DNA from: Muribaculaceae bacterium
GTDB taxonomy: Bacteria > Bacteroidota > Bacteroidia > Bacteroidales > Muribaculaceae
Reading direction: 5' to 3'
Assembly: GCA_029060585.1 (NCBI GenBank)
Contig: JAIDTS010000164.1
Span: 1-13,252 of the forward strand
Length of the DNA stretch: 13,252 nt
Shown: positions 1 to 7,859 of the stretch, one piece after another
How positions within the stretch are numbered: the stretch's first letter is position 1
Layout: each line of letters begins with the position of its first letter
Notes under the pieces: generated by a model
Told to the model about the DNA's origin: nothing
The model's database searches: none
What the model saw: the letters and a program-made list of their open reading frames with translations, nothing else
Translations under genes and position numbers: made by a program

Positions 1-99
1 ATTCTTATATCACTGTCTATCAACACTCAAACACTGCAAAACGGATTATTTTCACAAATTTTCACTTTTCCAACTATATGATTTCTGATTTTTTTTTAC

Positions 100-107
100 G
101 AACTTTG
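100..107 (+). promoter_or_regulatory. Possible -7 box upstream of nrdJ
   Basis: GAACTTTG differs by one base from the Bacteroidales -7 consensus TAnnTTTG and lies 37 bases before the nrdJ ATG, after a T-rich stretch at 89-97. No clear TTTG is present at the -33 distance. I looked for a cobalamin riboswitch in 1-144, which would suit a B12-dependent enzyme, and saw no B12 box or obvious multi-stem structure. The rest of 1-99 is AT-rich and holds nothing I can name. Confidence 0.35.
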
Positions 108-144
108 CAGTCAGAAATCAAACAACAACAGAAGCTTTAACCAA

Positions 145-2688
145 ATGTCTGACCACGCAAAACATTTCACAAGCGATGAGGCCTACAAAGGCGCATACGA
201 TTATTTCAACGGCGACGAACTCGCCGCCCGCGTATGGGCAAGCAAATATGCCTTAAAGGACTCTTTCGGCAACCTTTATGAACGCACGCCCGACGACATG
301 CACCATCGCATCGCATCGGAGATAGCCCGCATCGAATCAAAGTATCCCAACCCCATGAGCGAACAGGAAGTCTATGATCTGATAAAGGATTTCCGCTATA
401 TAGTTCCTCAGGGAAGTCCCATGGCTGGAATTGGCAACGATTTTCAGGTAGGATCCCTCTCAAACTGTTTCGTCATAGGACTTGACGGACACCCCGATTC
501 CTACGGCGGCATCATCCGAGAGGATGAGGAGCAGGTGCAGCTTATGAAACGCAGGGGAGGAGTAGGCCATGACCTTTCCCACCTCCGCCCCAAGGGAACC
601 CCGGTGAAGAACTCAGCCATTACATCCACCGGACTTGTGCCATTCATGGAACGCTACAGTAACTCCACACGCGAGGTGGCTCAGGATGGACGCCGTGGCG
701 CCCTTATGCTGACAGTGAGCATCAAGCATCCAGACGCGGAGGCTTTCATAGACGCGAAGATGGAGCAAGGCAAGGTGACGGGTGCCAACGTGTCGGTCCG
801 CATCGACGACACCTTTATGCTCTGCGCGGAATCTGGCACTCCTTATGTGCAGAAATTCCCTGTAAAGTCAGACGAACCCTCGGTGACAAAAGAAGTGGAT
901 GCCGCCGCCATATGGAAGAAGATCGTCCACAACGCATGGAAAAGCGCCGAACCTGGAGTCCTCTTCTGGGACACCATCATCAAAGAGAGCGTCCCTGACT
1001 GCTACGACGATCTCGGATTCGAAACTATATCCACCAATCCCTGTGGTGAGATCCCCCTCTGCCCGTATGACAGCTGCCGACTGACGGCTATCAACCTTTA
1101 CTCCTACGTAGAGAATCCCTTCACTCCAGAGGCAAGGTTCAATTTTGAGCTTTTCCGCGAGCACGTCGGCAAGGCCCAGCGCATAATGGACGACATCATC
1201 GACCTTGAAATGGAGAAGATAGAGAAGATAATATCCAAGATCAAGGATGATCCCGAGACCGAGGAGGTGAAATACACGGAGCTTCACCTCTGGGAAAAGA
1301 TACGCGACAAGACTCTGCTCGGCCGACGCACCGGATGCGGCACCACCGGAGAAGGTGACATGCTGGCCGCCCTCGGCCTGCGCTACGGCACTCCGGAGGC
1401 CACTGTGTTCTCTACAGAGGTGCACAAACAGCTCGCTCTCGCCTACTACAACGCGTCGGTGACAGCCGCCGAGGAGCGCGGAGCTTTTGCCATCTACGAC
1501 CCCGAGCGGGAGAAAGACAATCCTTTCATCAAGCGTCTTAAAGAGGCCGATCCTGCACTCTACGAACGTATGGTGAAGCACGGTCGCCGCAACATCGCCT
1601 GCCTCACCATCGCTCCCACAGGAACGACATCCCTGATGACACGCACCACCTCAGGCCTCGAGCCGGTGTTCCTTCCCGTCTACAAGCGTCGGCGCAAGAT
1701 AGTGCCCGGCGACGAGAACGTGACCGTCGATTTTGTCGACGAAGTGGGAGATGCCTACGAGGAATTCCTCGTATATCATCCTAAGTTTCTCGACTGGATG
1801 CGCATCAACGGAATGGAGCCAAGAAAGAATATGACTCAGGAGGAAGTGGATGAGCTCGTGAAGAAATCCCCCTACTGGAAGGCTACTTCCAACGATATCG
1901 ATTGGATGGAGAAGGTACGCATGCAGGGTGCCGTTCAGAAATGGGTAGACCACTCCATTTCAGTTACTATCAATCTCCCGGCCGACATTTCCGAAGAGAT
2001 GGTTGGCAAGCTCTACATGGAGGCATGGAAGGCGGGATGCAAGGGATGTACGGTCTATCGCGATGGTTCACGCAATAATGTGCTCGAAGCGGTCAAGAAG
2101 AAAAAGGAAGAACCCCACTCCCATCTCATCCATACACCCGACCATGTGGTGAGGCGTCCGACAGAACTTGAGGCGGATGTGGTCCGCTTTCAGAACAATA
2201 AGGAGAAATGGATTGCGTTCGTAGGACTTGTAGACGGCAAACCTTACGAGATTTTCACAGGTCTTGCCGATGACGAGGACGGCATTTTCTGCCCGAAGAG
2301 CATCAACCACGGAAAGATCATCAAGCAGGTGCTCCCCGACGGACGAAAGCGCTACGACTTCCAGTTTATCAACAAGCGTGGCTACAAGACCACCATAGAG
2401 GGACTGAGCGAAAAATTCAAGCCGGAATTCTGGAACTATGCGAAACTGATCTCTGGTGTGCTTCGCTATGGAATGCCGATAGATCAGGTGATCAAACTCG
2501 TTCAGGGACTGGAACTTGACTCCAACAGCATCAACACCTGGAAGAACGGTGTGGAGCGTGCTCTGAAGAAATATATTCCGAACGGGACCGCTGGATCTGG
2601 AAAATGTCCGAACTGTGGAGCCGAGACACTTGTTTATCAGGAAGGGTGCCTCATCTGCACCACCTGCGGCAACTCCCGTTGCGGCTGA
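145..2688 (+). CDS. nrdJ: Adenosylcobalamin-dependent (class II) ribonucleoside-diphosphate reductase
   Basis: This cytoplasmic enzyme reduces ribonucleotides to deoxyribonucleotides using a B12-generated thiyl radical, without oxygen or a second subunit. The 847-residue protein carries the family signatures. SNC at 106-108 gives one of the redox cysteines. NPCGEIPL at 298-305 supplies the Asn-Cys-Glu catalytic set (N298, C300, E302). C311 in the following DSCRLTAINL stretch aligns with the second redox cysteine. RRTGCGTTG (394-402) and APTGTTSLM are further family motifs. The C-terminus (821-847) is a cysteine-rich tail with C821, C824, C835, C838, C841 and C846, as in class II enzymes that carry a zinc-binding or redox-shuttle tail. 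The ATG at 145 is the first plausible start and gives the expected N-terminus. malQ follows on the same strand after 87 bases of heptamer repeat. Nothing appears broken. Confidence 0.95.
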   Translation: MSDHAKHFTSDEAYKGAYDYFNGDELAARVWASKYALKDSFGNLYERTPDDMHHRIASEIARIESKYPNPMSEQEVYDLIKDFRYIVPQGSPMAGIGNDFQVGSLSNCFVIGLDGHPDSYGGIIREDEEQVQLMKRRGGVGHDLSHLRPKGTPVKNSAITSTGLVPFMERYSNSTREVAQDGRRGALMLTVSIKHPDAEAFIDAKMEQGKVTGANVSVRIDDTFMLCAESGTPYVQKFPVKSDEPSVTKEVDAAAIWKKIVHNAWKSAEPGVLFWDTIIKESVPDCYDDLGFETISTNPCGEIPLCPYDSCRLTAINLYSYVENPFTPEARFNFELFREHVGKAQRIMDDIIDLEMEKIEKIISKIKDDPETEEVKYTELHLWEKIRDKTLLGRRTGCGTTGEGDMLAALGLRYGTPEATVFSTEVHKQLALAYYNASVTAAEERGAFAIYDPEREKDNPFIKRLKEADPALYERMVKHGRRNIACLTIAPTGTTSLMTRTTSGLEPVFLPVYKRRRKIVPGDENVTVDFVDEVGDAYEEFLVYHPKFLDWMRINGMEPRKNMTQEEVDELVKKSPYWKATSNDIDWMEKVRMQGAVQKWVDHSISVTINLPADISEEMVGKLYMEAWKAGCKGCTVYRDGSRNNVLEAVKKKKEEPHSHLIHTPDHVVRRPTELEADVVRFQNNKEKWIAFVGLVDGKPYEIFTGLADDEDGIFCPKSINHGKIIKQVLPDGRKRYDFQFINKRGYKTTIEGLSEKFKPEFWNYAKLISGVLRYGMPIDQVIKLVQGLELDSNSINTWKNGVERALKKYIPNGTAGSGKCPNCGAETLVYQEGCLICTTCGNSRCG

Positions 2689-2700
2689 ATCAAGAACTCT

Positions 2701-2770
2701 AAAATCTAAATCTGATAGCTGAAAGCTGATTGCTGATTGCTGATAGCTTAAAGCTAAGACTAAAAACTCA
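2701..2770 (+). repeat. Period-7 degenerate tandem repeat A (nrdJ-malQ gap)
   Basis: Ten consecutive heptamers fill the gap between nrdJ and malQ, for example ATAGCTG, AAAGCTG, ATTGCTG, ATTGCTG, ATAGCTT, AAAGCTA. The centre is close to AWWGCTG and the ends decay. The array starts 12 bases after the nrdJ stop and ends 5 bases before the malQ ATG, so it lies in any readthrough transcript and just upstream of malQ. It shares its 7-base period with four other arrays in the window. Confidence 0.85.
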
Positions 2771-2775
2771 CAACC

Positions 2776-5454
2776 ATGAAGATCAAAATCCATATCGGCT
2801 ACCATACCCAATGGGGAGAAGCGCTCTACATCTGCGGATCGCTTCCACAGCTCGGAGGCGGCGACCCGGAAAAGTCCCCGATGCTTGAAATGACGGCTCC
2901 TGACCTCTGGAGCATATCACTCGACGTTCCGGCTTCGATGGATAACTTCACGTATAGCTTCATAGTAAAGGCGGAAGGCAAGGAATGGCGCCGGGAATGG
3001 GGCAATCCCCACCGCTTCGAGGCAGTGAAAGGTGTAGATAGCTACGACGTGCATGCCTACTGGCAGGACGTGCCCGACGATAAGCCATACTGGTCGTCGG
3101 CGTTCGTCGACGGTATGCTGAGCCGTAATTTCCGCGACCAACCTTTAGCTCCCAAGGCAGGAACGGTCCTCTTCAAGGTTCTCGCGCCCATGGTGCGTCC
3201 TGACGAGGTGCTCGCCATCTGCGGCGAACCACGCGTGCTCGGCTCGTGGAATCCGGAGAAAGCCCTTACTTTCAATGATGCCCGCTATCCCCTCTGGGAG
3301 GTCGCGATTGAAATGAAGGATGTCAAACTCCCGTTCGAATATAAGTTTGTGATTCTCGACAAGAAGACACGCAAACCCCGCGACTGGGAAGCAAGAGACA
3401 ATCGTAGACTTGATTTCTTTCCCAAGGGAAAAGAGACGGTTCTGATCTTCGACGGCATGCGTTTCGAGAATCCACGCAAATCGTGGAAAGGGGCAGGAAC
3501 GGCAATCCCAGTCTTCTCGCTCCGCACTCAAGAGGATGCCGGCGTGGGTGATTTCTACGATCTAAAGAAGATGGTAGACTGGTGCGTGCTTACAGGGCAG
3601 AAGATAGTTCAGGTGCTCCCGATCAACGACACTACCAAGACCGGCACATGGACCGACTCGTATCCGTACAGCGCCAACTCCACCTTCGCCCTCCATCCGA
3701 TGTATGTCCGGCTCAAGGCTGTAGGAGCGATAAAGGATAAGGAACGTCGCGACTATTACACTGCCGAAATAGCTCGCCTCAACGAGCTACCACAGATCGA
3801 CTATGAGGCTGTCAACAATCTCAAGAACGACTATCTTCGCGAGATATACGCCGAACAGGGCATCAAGACCCGTGAGAGCGCCGAGTATAGGAAGTTTGTA
3901 GAACGCAATGAATACTGGCTCCGTTCATATGCGGCGTGGTCGGTGCTCCGCGATCTCTTCCATACTGCCGACAACGCTCAGTGGGGTGATTATGCCGTCT
4001 ATGATGAAGAGAAAGTTGAGGATTTCATCGCAAAGCATGAATACGACATACTTTTCTATTACTATGTTCAGTATCATCTCGACCGTCAGTTGAGAGAGGT
4101 GCGCGACTATGCCCACCAGCACGGAATCGTCCTTAAAGGCGATATACCCATCGGTATCGGCCGCGAGAGCGTTGACGCCTGGAAGGATCCGCGTCTCTTC
4201 AACATGGACTGCCAGGCCGGTGCTCCGCCCGACGATTTCTCCGTGCTCGGACAAAACTGGGGATTCCCCACCTACAACTGGGACGAGATGGCCAAAGACG
4301 GTTTCAAATGGTGGAAACAGCGTTTCGAGAAGATGGCGGAGTATTTCGACGCATACCGAATCGACCATATTCTCGGATTCTTCCGCATATGGCAGATACC
4401 GATGACGGCCGTCCACGGTCTGCTCGGATATTTCAACCCGGCCCTCCCCTTCTCGCCCGAAGAACTCAAGAATAGCTACGATTTCTGGATAAACCCGGAG
4501 ATTCAGGCCCATCCCTACATCATGGAGTGGATGCTCGGCGACTTCTTCGGTGAATACACAGAGGAGGCGAAGCATGAATATCTTGACGAAATCAGCGCAG
4601 GTCGCTACCGACTGAAGGAATTCGTCGACAATCAGCGCAAGGTGGTGGAGCATTTCTCCCGCCTCGCTCCCGATGACAGGAACACACGTATCAAGGATGC
4701 CCTGATGGGACTGATCGACGATGTGCTCTTCATCGAGGATCCATATAAGAAAGGACACTACCATCCAAGGATTTCGGCTCAGTTCACATATCAGTACCGT
4801 GCCCTCACCGACTATGAACGTTGGTGTTTCAACCGCCTCTACAACGACTTCTTCTATCACCGCATGAACGACTTCTGGTATGGAAAGGCGATGTGGAAAC
4901 TTCCGCCACTACTTGATTCCACCGGAATGCTCACCTGTGCTGAAGACCTCGGCATGATTCCGGACTGCGTTCCCGATGTTATGAAGCGTCTGCAGATCCT
5001 CTCCCTCGAGATCCAGCGTATGCCGAAAGATCCCAAAGTTGAGTTCGGCGAGACTTGGCGCTATCCCTACTACAGCGTGTGCACCACCTCCACCCACGAT
5101 ATGGACGGCATTCGCGCATGGTGGGAACAAGACGCGGAAGCCACCCAGCGATTCTTCAACTATACCCTTAAGGAAAGCGGAAAGGCACCCTTCTATGCCG
5201 AGCCGTGGATCTGCGGCAAGATAGTAGACCTTCACTTGAAGAGCCCGTCGATGCTTTGCATCCTTCCCCTCCAGGACTGGCTAAGCACAGACGGAAGCCT
5301 CCGACGCGACAATCCGCACGACGAACTCATCAACATCCCGGCTAACTCACAGCACTACTGGCGCTACCGCATGCATCTCCCGATGGAGACTCTGCTCGCC
5401 GCCGATAGCTTCAATGCCGGCCTCGCCGCCTGGATTGCAGAATCGAATCGATAA
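2776..5454 (+). CDS. malQ: 4-alpha-glucanotransferase (GH77, DPE2-type) with two N-terminal CBM20 domains
   Basis: Amylomaltase transfers alpha-1,4-glucan segments between maltodextrins and acts in cytoplasmic maltose and glycogen metabolism. Residues about 1-100 and 131-230 are two CBM20-like starch-binding domains, each with the CG..LG pattern and tryptophans. GH77 follows from about residue 240. Its catalytic set is visible: nucleophile D530 in YRIDH, acid/base E723 in CAEDLG, and D775 in STHDMDG. The nucleophile and acid/base are 193 residues apart, far more than in short bacterial MalQ. This matches the insertion known from plant DPE2 and Bacteroides-type enzymes. The 892-residue length fits that subfamily. 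No Shine-Dalgarno is seen before the ATG, which is normal for the group. The gene may be co-transcribed with nrdJ; the only spacer is a heptamer repeat without a terminator. The protein appears intact. Confidence 0.93.
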   Translation: MKIKIHIGYHTQWGEALYICGSLPQLGGGDPEKSPMLEMTAPDLWSISLDVPASMDNFTYSFIVKAEGKEWRREWGNPHRFEAVKGVDSYDVHAYWQDVPDDKPYWSSAFVDGMLSRNFRDQPLAPKAGTVLFKVLAPMVRPDEVLAICGEPRVLGSWNPEKALTFNDARYPLWEVAIEMKDVKLPFEYKFVILDKKTRKPRDWEARDNRRLDFFPKGKETVLIFDGMRFENPRKSWKGAGTAIPVFSLRTQEDAGVGDFYDLKKMVDWCVLTGQKIVQVLPINDTTKTGTWTDSYPYSANSTFALHPMYVRLKAVGAIKDKERRDYYTAEIARLNELPQIDYEAVNNLKNDYLREIYAEQGIKTRESAEYRKFVERNEYWLRSYAAWSVLRDLFHTADNAQWGDYAVYDEEKVEDFIAKHEYDILFYYYVQYHLDRQLREVRDYAHQHGIVLKGDIPIGIGRESVDAWKDPRLFNMDCQAGAPPDDFSVLGQNWGFPTYNWDEMAKDGFKWWKQRFEKMAEYFDAYRIDHILGFFRIWQIPMTAVHGLLGYFNPALPFSPEELKNSYDFWINPEIQAHPYIMEWMLGDFFGEYTEEAKHEYLDEISAGRYRLKEFVDNQRKVVEHFSRLAPDDRNTRIKDALMGLIDDVLFIEDPYKKGHYHPRISAQFTYQYRALTDYERWCFNRLYNDFFYHRMNDFWYGKAMWKLPPLLDSTGMLTCAEDLGMIPDCVPDVMKRLQILSLEIQRMPKDPKVEFGETWRYPYYSVCTTSTHDMDGIRAWWEQDAEATQRFFNYTLKESGKAPFYAEPWICGKIVDLHLKSPSMLCILPLQDWLSTDGSLRRDNPHDELINIPANSQHYWRYRMHLPMETLLAADSFNAGLAAWIAESNR

Positions 5455-5488
5455 AGATTAGATATTAAATACTAAATATTAAATAGAT
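5454..5488 (+). repeat. Period-7 degenerate tandem repeat B (after malQ)
   Basis: Five heptamers (AAGATTA, GATATTA, AATACTA, AATATTA, AATAGAT) start at the last base of the malQ stop codon and run into the left arm of the terminator palindrome. The period is the same as in array A, but the sequence is AT-only with occasional G or C. Confidence 0.75.
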
Positions 5489-5520
5489 AGCCCTTGGAAG
5501 TCATGACTTCCAAGGGCTAT
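5487..5520. terminator. 34-bp perfect palindrome between convergent genes
   Basis: ATAGCCCTTGGAAGTCA is followed immediately by its exact reverse complement, with no unpaired spacer in the DNA. It sits between the convergent ends of malQ and the DUF1015 gene, so it most likely acts as a bidirectional intrinsic terminator. Both flanks are AT-rich but lack a long T run. A very stable hairpin is certain from sequence; the terminator role is inference from its position. Confidence 0.8.
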
Positions 5521-5543
5521 TATTGCAGCTCTTCAAGGCCTCC

Positions 5544-5578
5544 TCTGAAGACTGAAGACTCAAGACTGAAGACTTAGT
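5544..5578 (-). repeat. Period-7 degenerate tandem repeat C (after the DUF1015 gene)
   Basis: Five heptamers on the plus strand (TCTGAAG, ACTGAAG, ACTCAAG, ACTGAAG, ACTTAGT) directly abut the stop codon of the minus-strand gene (5574-5576) and slightly overlap its end. The unit resembles neither array B, only 60 bases away, nor the AT-rich arrays, but the 7-base period is exact. Confidence 0.8.
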
Positions 5579-6818
5579 CCAGTTTATGAATAACGAGTCC
5601 CGACCTGAGCTTAGGCTCGAACCATGTGGTCTTCGGAGGCATTATATTGCCGCTGTCGGCTATGGCGATCAGCTGGTTCATCGTGACGGGATAAAGAGCC
5701 AGAGCCATCTTCATCTCGCCGCTGTCTACACGGCGCTTTAGCTCTTCGAGTCCGCGGATACCTCCCACGAAGTCGATACGCTTGTCGCTGCGAAGGTCCG
5801 TGATGCCCAGGATATCGCGCAGAATAAGGTCTGATGAAACTGTCACGTCAAGCATCCCGATAGGGTCCTCGTCGTTGTAGGTTCCTTCCTTCGCTGTAAG
5901 CGAATACCACTTGCCGCCGAGATATAGGGCGAAATTGTGGAGTCCGGAAGGATGATATGTTTCCTCCCCTTTTTCCTCTACGATGAAGTTATCGGCAAGC
6001 TTCGTAAGGAATTCCTCTTCCGATAGTCCGTTCAGGTCCTTCACGACGCGGTTGTAGTCTATAATGCGGAGATGCGATGCGGGGAAGGCGACAGCCATGA
6101 AATAGTTGTACTCCTCGTCTCCCTTGTGGTCGGGATTGTTCTTCGCCTTCTCGTTGCCCACGAGAGCGGCCGCCGCGCTGCGGTGATGGCCGTCGGCGAT
6201 ATAGAGTGCCGGAATCTTGTCGAATTCCTTGGTGATCTTGTCTATGATGGCCTCGTCCTCAATCACCCAGAACGTGTGTCCGAATCCGTCAGGAGCGACG
6301 AAGTCATACTCCGGTTCTGACTTAGTCACATCACGGATAATCTGCTCCAGCACCTCGTTGTCGGGGAAAGCGAAAAAGACGGGCTCGATGTTGGCGTTGT
6401 TGCAGCGCACGTGCTTCATGCGGTCTTCCTCCTTGTCTCGGCGCGTCAGCTCATGCTTCTTGATGCGCCCCTGCATATAGTCGTCGACCCACGCGCCAAC
6501 CACAAAACCATACTGCGTGCGTCCATCCATCGTCTGCGCGTAGATATAGTAGTTTTCCTTCTCGTCCTGCACGAGCCAGCCATTCTCCTGGAAGTTAAGA
6601 AAGTTCTCCACGGCCTTATCATACACGTGGGGATGGTGCTCGTCGAAACCCGGCTCGAAATCTATCTCAGGTTTGATGATATGATAGAGCGATTTCTCGT
6701 TGCCTTCGGCCTCGAGACGCGCTTCTTCGGAATTAAGCACATCATAGGGTCGTGAAGCTACCTGCTCCACAAGATGCTTGGGAGGACGCACCCCCCTGAA
6801 AGGTTTTACCTTAGCCAT
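5574..6818 (-). CDS. DUF1015 family protein
   Basis: This 414-residue soluble protein belongs to the DUF1015 family, whose biochemical role I cannot state. Recognisable features are PYDVLN near residue 25, HELTRRDKEEDR at 122-133, and the invariant ADGHHRSAAA at 208-217, whose histidines and arginine look like an active or ligand site. No signal peptide or membrane segment is seen. The N-terminal MAKVKPFRGVRPP is typical of the family, which supports this start. In related genomes such genes are often near serine biosynthesis genes (memory, not seen here). Here it lies 66 bases downstream of a Fur-type regulator on the same strand, separated by a heptamer repeat and no terminator, so co-transcription is likely. 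It appears intact. Confidence 0.85.
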   Translation of the reverse strand: MAKVKPFRGVRPPKHLVEQVASRPYDVLNSEEARLEAEGNEKSLYHIIKPEIDFEPGFDEHHPHVYDKAVENFLNFQENGWLVQDEKENYYIYAQTMDGRTQYGFVVGAWVDDYMQGRIKKHELTRRDKEEDRMKHVRCNNANIEPVFFAFPDNEVLEQIIRDVTKSEPEYDFVAPDGFGHTFWVIEDEAIIDKITKEFDKIPALYIADGHHRSAAAALVGNEKAKNNPDHKGDEEYNYFMAVAFPASHLRIIDYNRVVKDLNGLSEEEFLTKLADNFIVEEKGEETYHPSGLHNFALYLGGKWYSLTAKEGTYNDEDPIGMLDVTVSSDLILRDILGITDLRSDKRIDFVGGIRGLEELKRRVDSGEMKMALALYPVTMNQLIAIADSGNIMPPKTTWFEPKLRSGLVIHKLD

Positions 6819-6823
6819 GATAT

Positions 6824-6893
6824 TAAGTATTTAGTTGTCAGTTATTAGCTTTCAGCCTTCTCGAGATTCATTAATCTTTTATCTTTAATCTTT
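6824..6893 (-). repeat. Period-7 degenerate tandem repeat D (regulator-DUF1015 gap)
   Basis: Reading the minus strand there are ten heptamers. AAAGATT, AAAGATA, AAAGATT and AATGAAT lead to CTCGAGA, AGGCTGA, AAGCTAA, TAACTGA, CAACTAA and ATACTTA. The first unit overlaps the last codons of the regulator (Lys-Asp-stop, AAAGATTAA), so the array begins inside coding sequence. It ends six bases before the DUF1015 ATG. The unit shifts gradually from an AAAGATT type to an AASCTRA type. Confidence 0.8.
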
Positions 6894-7328
6894 ACGCGCG
6901 CAATCCCCGCACACTCCATATATCGTTATTGCAAAACTCTCCGGCGAGAAATCCTCAGGTTTGATCTGCATCACCTCCCCCGCTATATGGGCATTCTCGA
7001 TCTCCCGAATCTTTCCGCAACGTTTGCATACAAGATGGATATGGTTGTCATGATTCACCTCATAGATAGCCGTATTCTGGCCGAAGACATTCTTCTTCAA
7101 GATTCCGGCCTTCTCAAGTAGCTCGACAGTGTTGTATACCGTAGCCCGGCTGACGTGATAACCATCGTTTTCGATAGCCATATGAAGCGCGTCAACCTCA
7201 AAATGAGAATGCAACTCGATAGCCTTACGCAGGATTGCGAAACGCTCAGGTGTCTTGCGGTATTTCCCCTCGTTGAGATACTGCGTGAACGCAGCCTCAA
7301 CGGAATCGATATCATATCTTCGAGTCAT
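6885..7328 (-). CDS. Fur family transcriptional regulator (PerR/Fur-like)
   Basis: This is a 147-residue DNA-binding metalloregulator. The N-terminal winged helix carries RKTPERFAIL at 24-33 and the recognition helix SRATVYNTVELL at 60-71. The C-terminal dimerisation domain has the HIH ligand stretch (H96, H98) and two CxxC structural zinc sites, C101/C104 and C140/C143. The metal sensed (iron, peroxide via iron, or zinc) cannot be decided from sequence alone; peroxide sensing is a common role for such proteins in this phylum. It is the first gene of a likely two-gene unit with the DUF1015 gene. The start is set by the ATG at 7328, only a few bases after the -7 box, and the next Met is residue 50, so the mRNA is probably leaderless. 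The protein appears complete. Confidence 0.9.
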   Translation of the reverse strand: MTRRYDIDSVEAAFTQYLNEGKYRKTPERFAILRKAIELHSHFEVDALHMAIENDGYHVSRATVYNTVELLEKAGILKKNVFGQNTAIYEVNHDNHIHLVCKRCGKIREIENAHIAGEVMQIKPEDFSPESFAITIYGVCGDCARKD

Positions 7329-7332
7329 ACTG

Positions 7333-7364
7333 CAAATTTAACAAATCAATTTGAATCCACCAAA
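7333..7364 (-). promoter_or_regulatory. Bacteroidales-type promoter of the Fur-family gene
   Basis: On the minus strand TTTG (7364-7361) is followed, after exactly 20 bases, by TAAATTTG (7340-7333). This is a perfect match to the -33/-7 consensus of the Bacteroidales primary sigma factor. The expected transcription start falls at or next to the ATG (7328-7326). Between the two boxes lies the inverted repeat CAAAT-CA-ATTTG (7342-7353), which could be an autoregulatory operator; that part is speculative. Confidence 0.8.
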
Positions 7365-7441
7365 TTTTTCTTCCATTCACAACTTACCACAACTCCCGAC
7401 TCTCTTCCCGTGAATGAAATCCCTCTTGAATCCAAACAAAA

Positions 7442-7516
7442 AACATGTTCTACAGCATATTTCCGCAAATTTTATCCCAAAAACTTGCATTCCCCTAAAA
7501 AATGTATTAACTTGCA
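7442..7516 (+). repeat. Promoter-like direct repeat, copy 1
   Basis: This block of about 75 bases recurs at 8652-8726. Shared segments include ATGTTCTACAGCATAT, AAAACTTGCATTC and a TTAACTTGC-type end. CTTG (7484-7487), 19 bases, TTAACTTG (7507-7514) resembles a degenerate -33/-7 promoter pair, and similarity between the copies stops right after this -7 box. It would read into the first RHS fragment, whose ATG is at 7548. The repeat is directly visible; promoter function is inferred from spacing and position. Confidence 0.65.
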
Positions 7517-7595
7517 ACCCTAACTATACCCACCTAGCCATACCCCGATGCTCCTATCACATCCTACAATATTACCCACCAATATTTGTTACTGC

Positions 7596-7613
7596 GTCAA
7601 GCTTCAGCTTGAC
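7596..7613. repeat. Short inverted repeat
   Basis: GTCAAGCT-TC-AGCTTGAC is a perfect 8-bp inverted repeat with a 2-base centre. It sits in the stretch of reading frame before the first RHS core tail. It could be a remnant of intergenic sequence captured when the rhs gene was truncated. Function unknown. Confidence 0.5.
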
Positions 7614-7640
7614 CTACCCAAATCACACTACTACACAAAA

Positions 7641-7859
7641 GCCGACCTCGGCACGCCGACTACGGGGCAGCCCTACAAGTTCGGAGGCAAGGAGCTGATC
7701 ACCGCCAACGGCCTCAACGAGTACGACTTCGGAGCCCGCAACTACTATCCTGCAGTCCCAGCCTTCACACGCATCGATCCAATGGCGGAAAAATACCCCT
7801 GGCTCTCCCCATATCTCTACTGCGCCAACAATCCCATGAATCTTATTGATCCTACTGGG
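7641..7859 (+). repeat. RHS core tail repeat, copy 1
   Basis: This GC-rich segment encodes the end of the RHS core from ADLGT to DPTG and is highly similar to 9395-9612. The copies share identical runs of 27 bases (7733-7759 with 9487-9513) and 38 bases (7797-7834 with 9551-9588). Similarity stops at the DPxG codons, where the toxin sequences diverge completely. In other orphan RHS or CDI arrays, such short homologous ends let the orphan CT recombine into an expressed full-length gene. Confidence 0.85.

Noticed and set aside
1..144. Cobalamin riboswitch upstream of nrdJ
   Set aside because: No B12 box or conserved core could be found, and the leader after the presumed promoter is only about 35 bases.
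868..1581. Long antisense open frame (237 codons) inside nrdJ
   Set aside because: It lies opposite a highly conserved gene, has no recognisable domain, and is the usual shadow of GC-rich codon use. The same applies to the 311-codon antisense frame at 3925-4860 in malQ and to other antisense frames.
6824..6893. CRISPR array for the short repeats
   Set aside because: Units of 7 bases with no spacers and gradual sequence drift do not fit CRISPR, and no cas genes are present.
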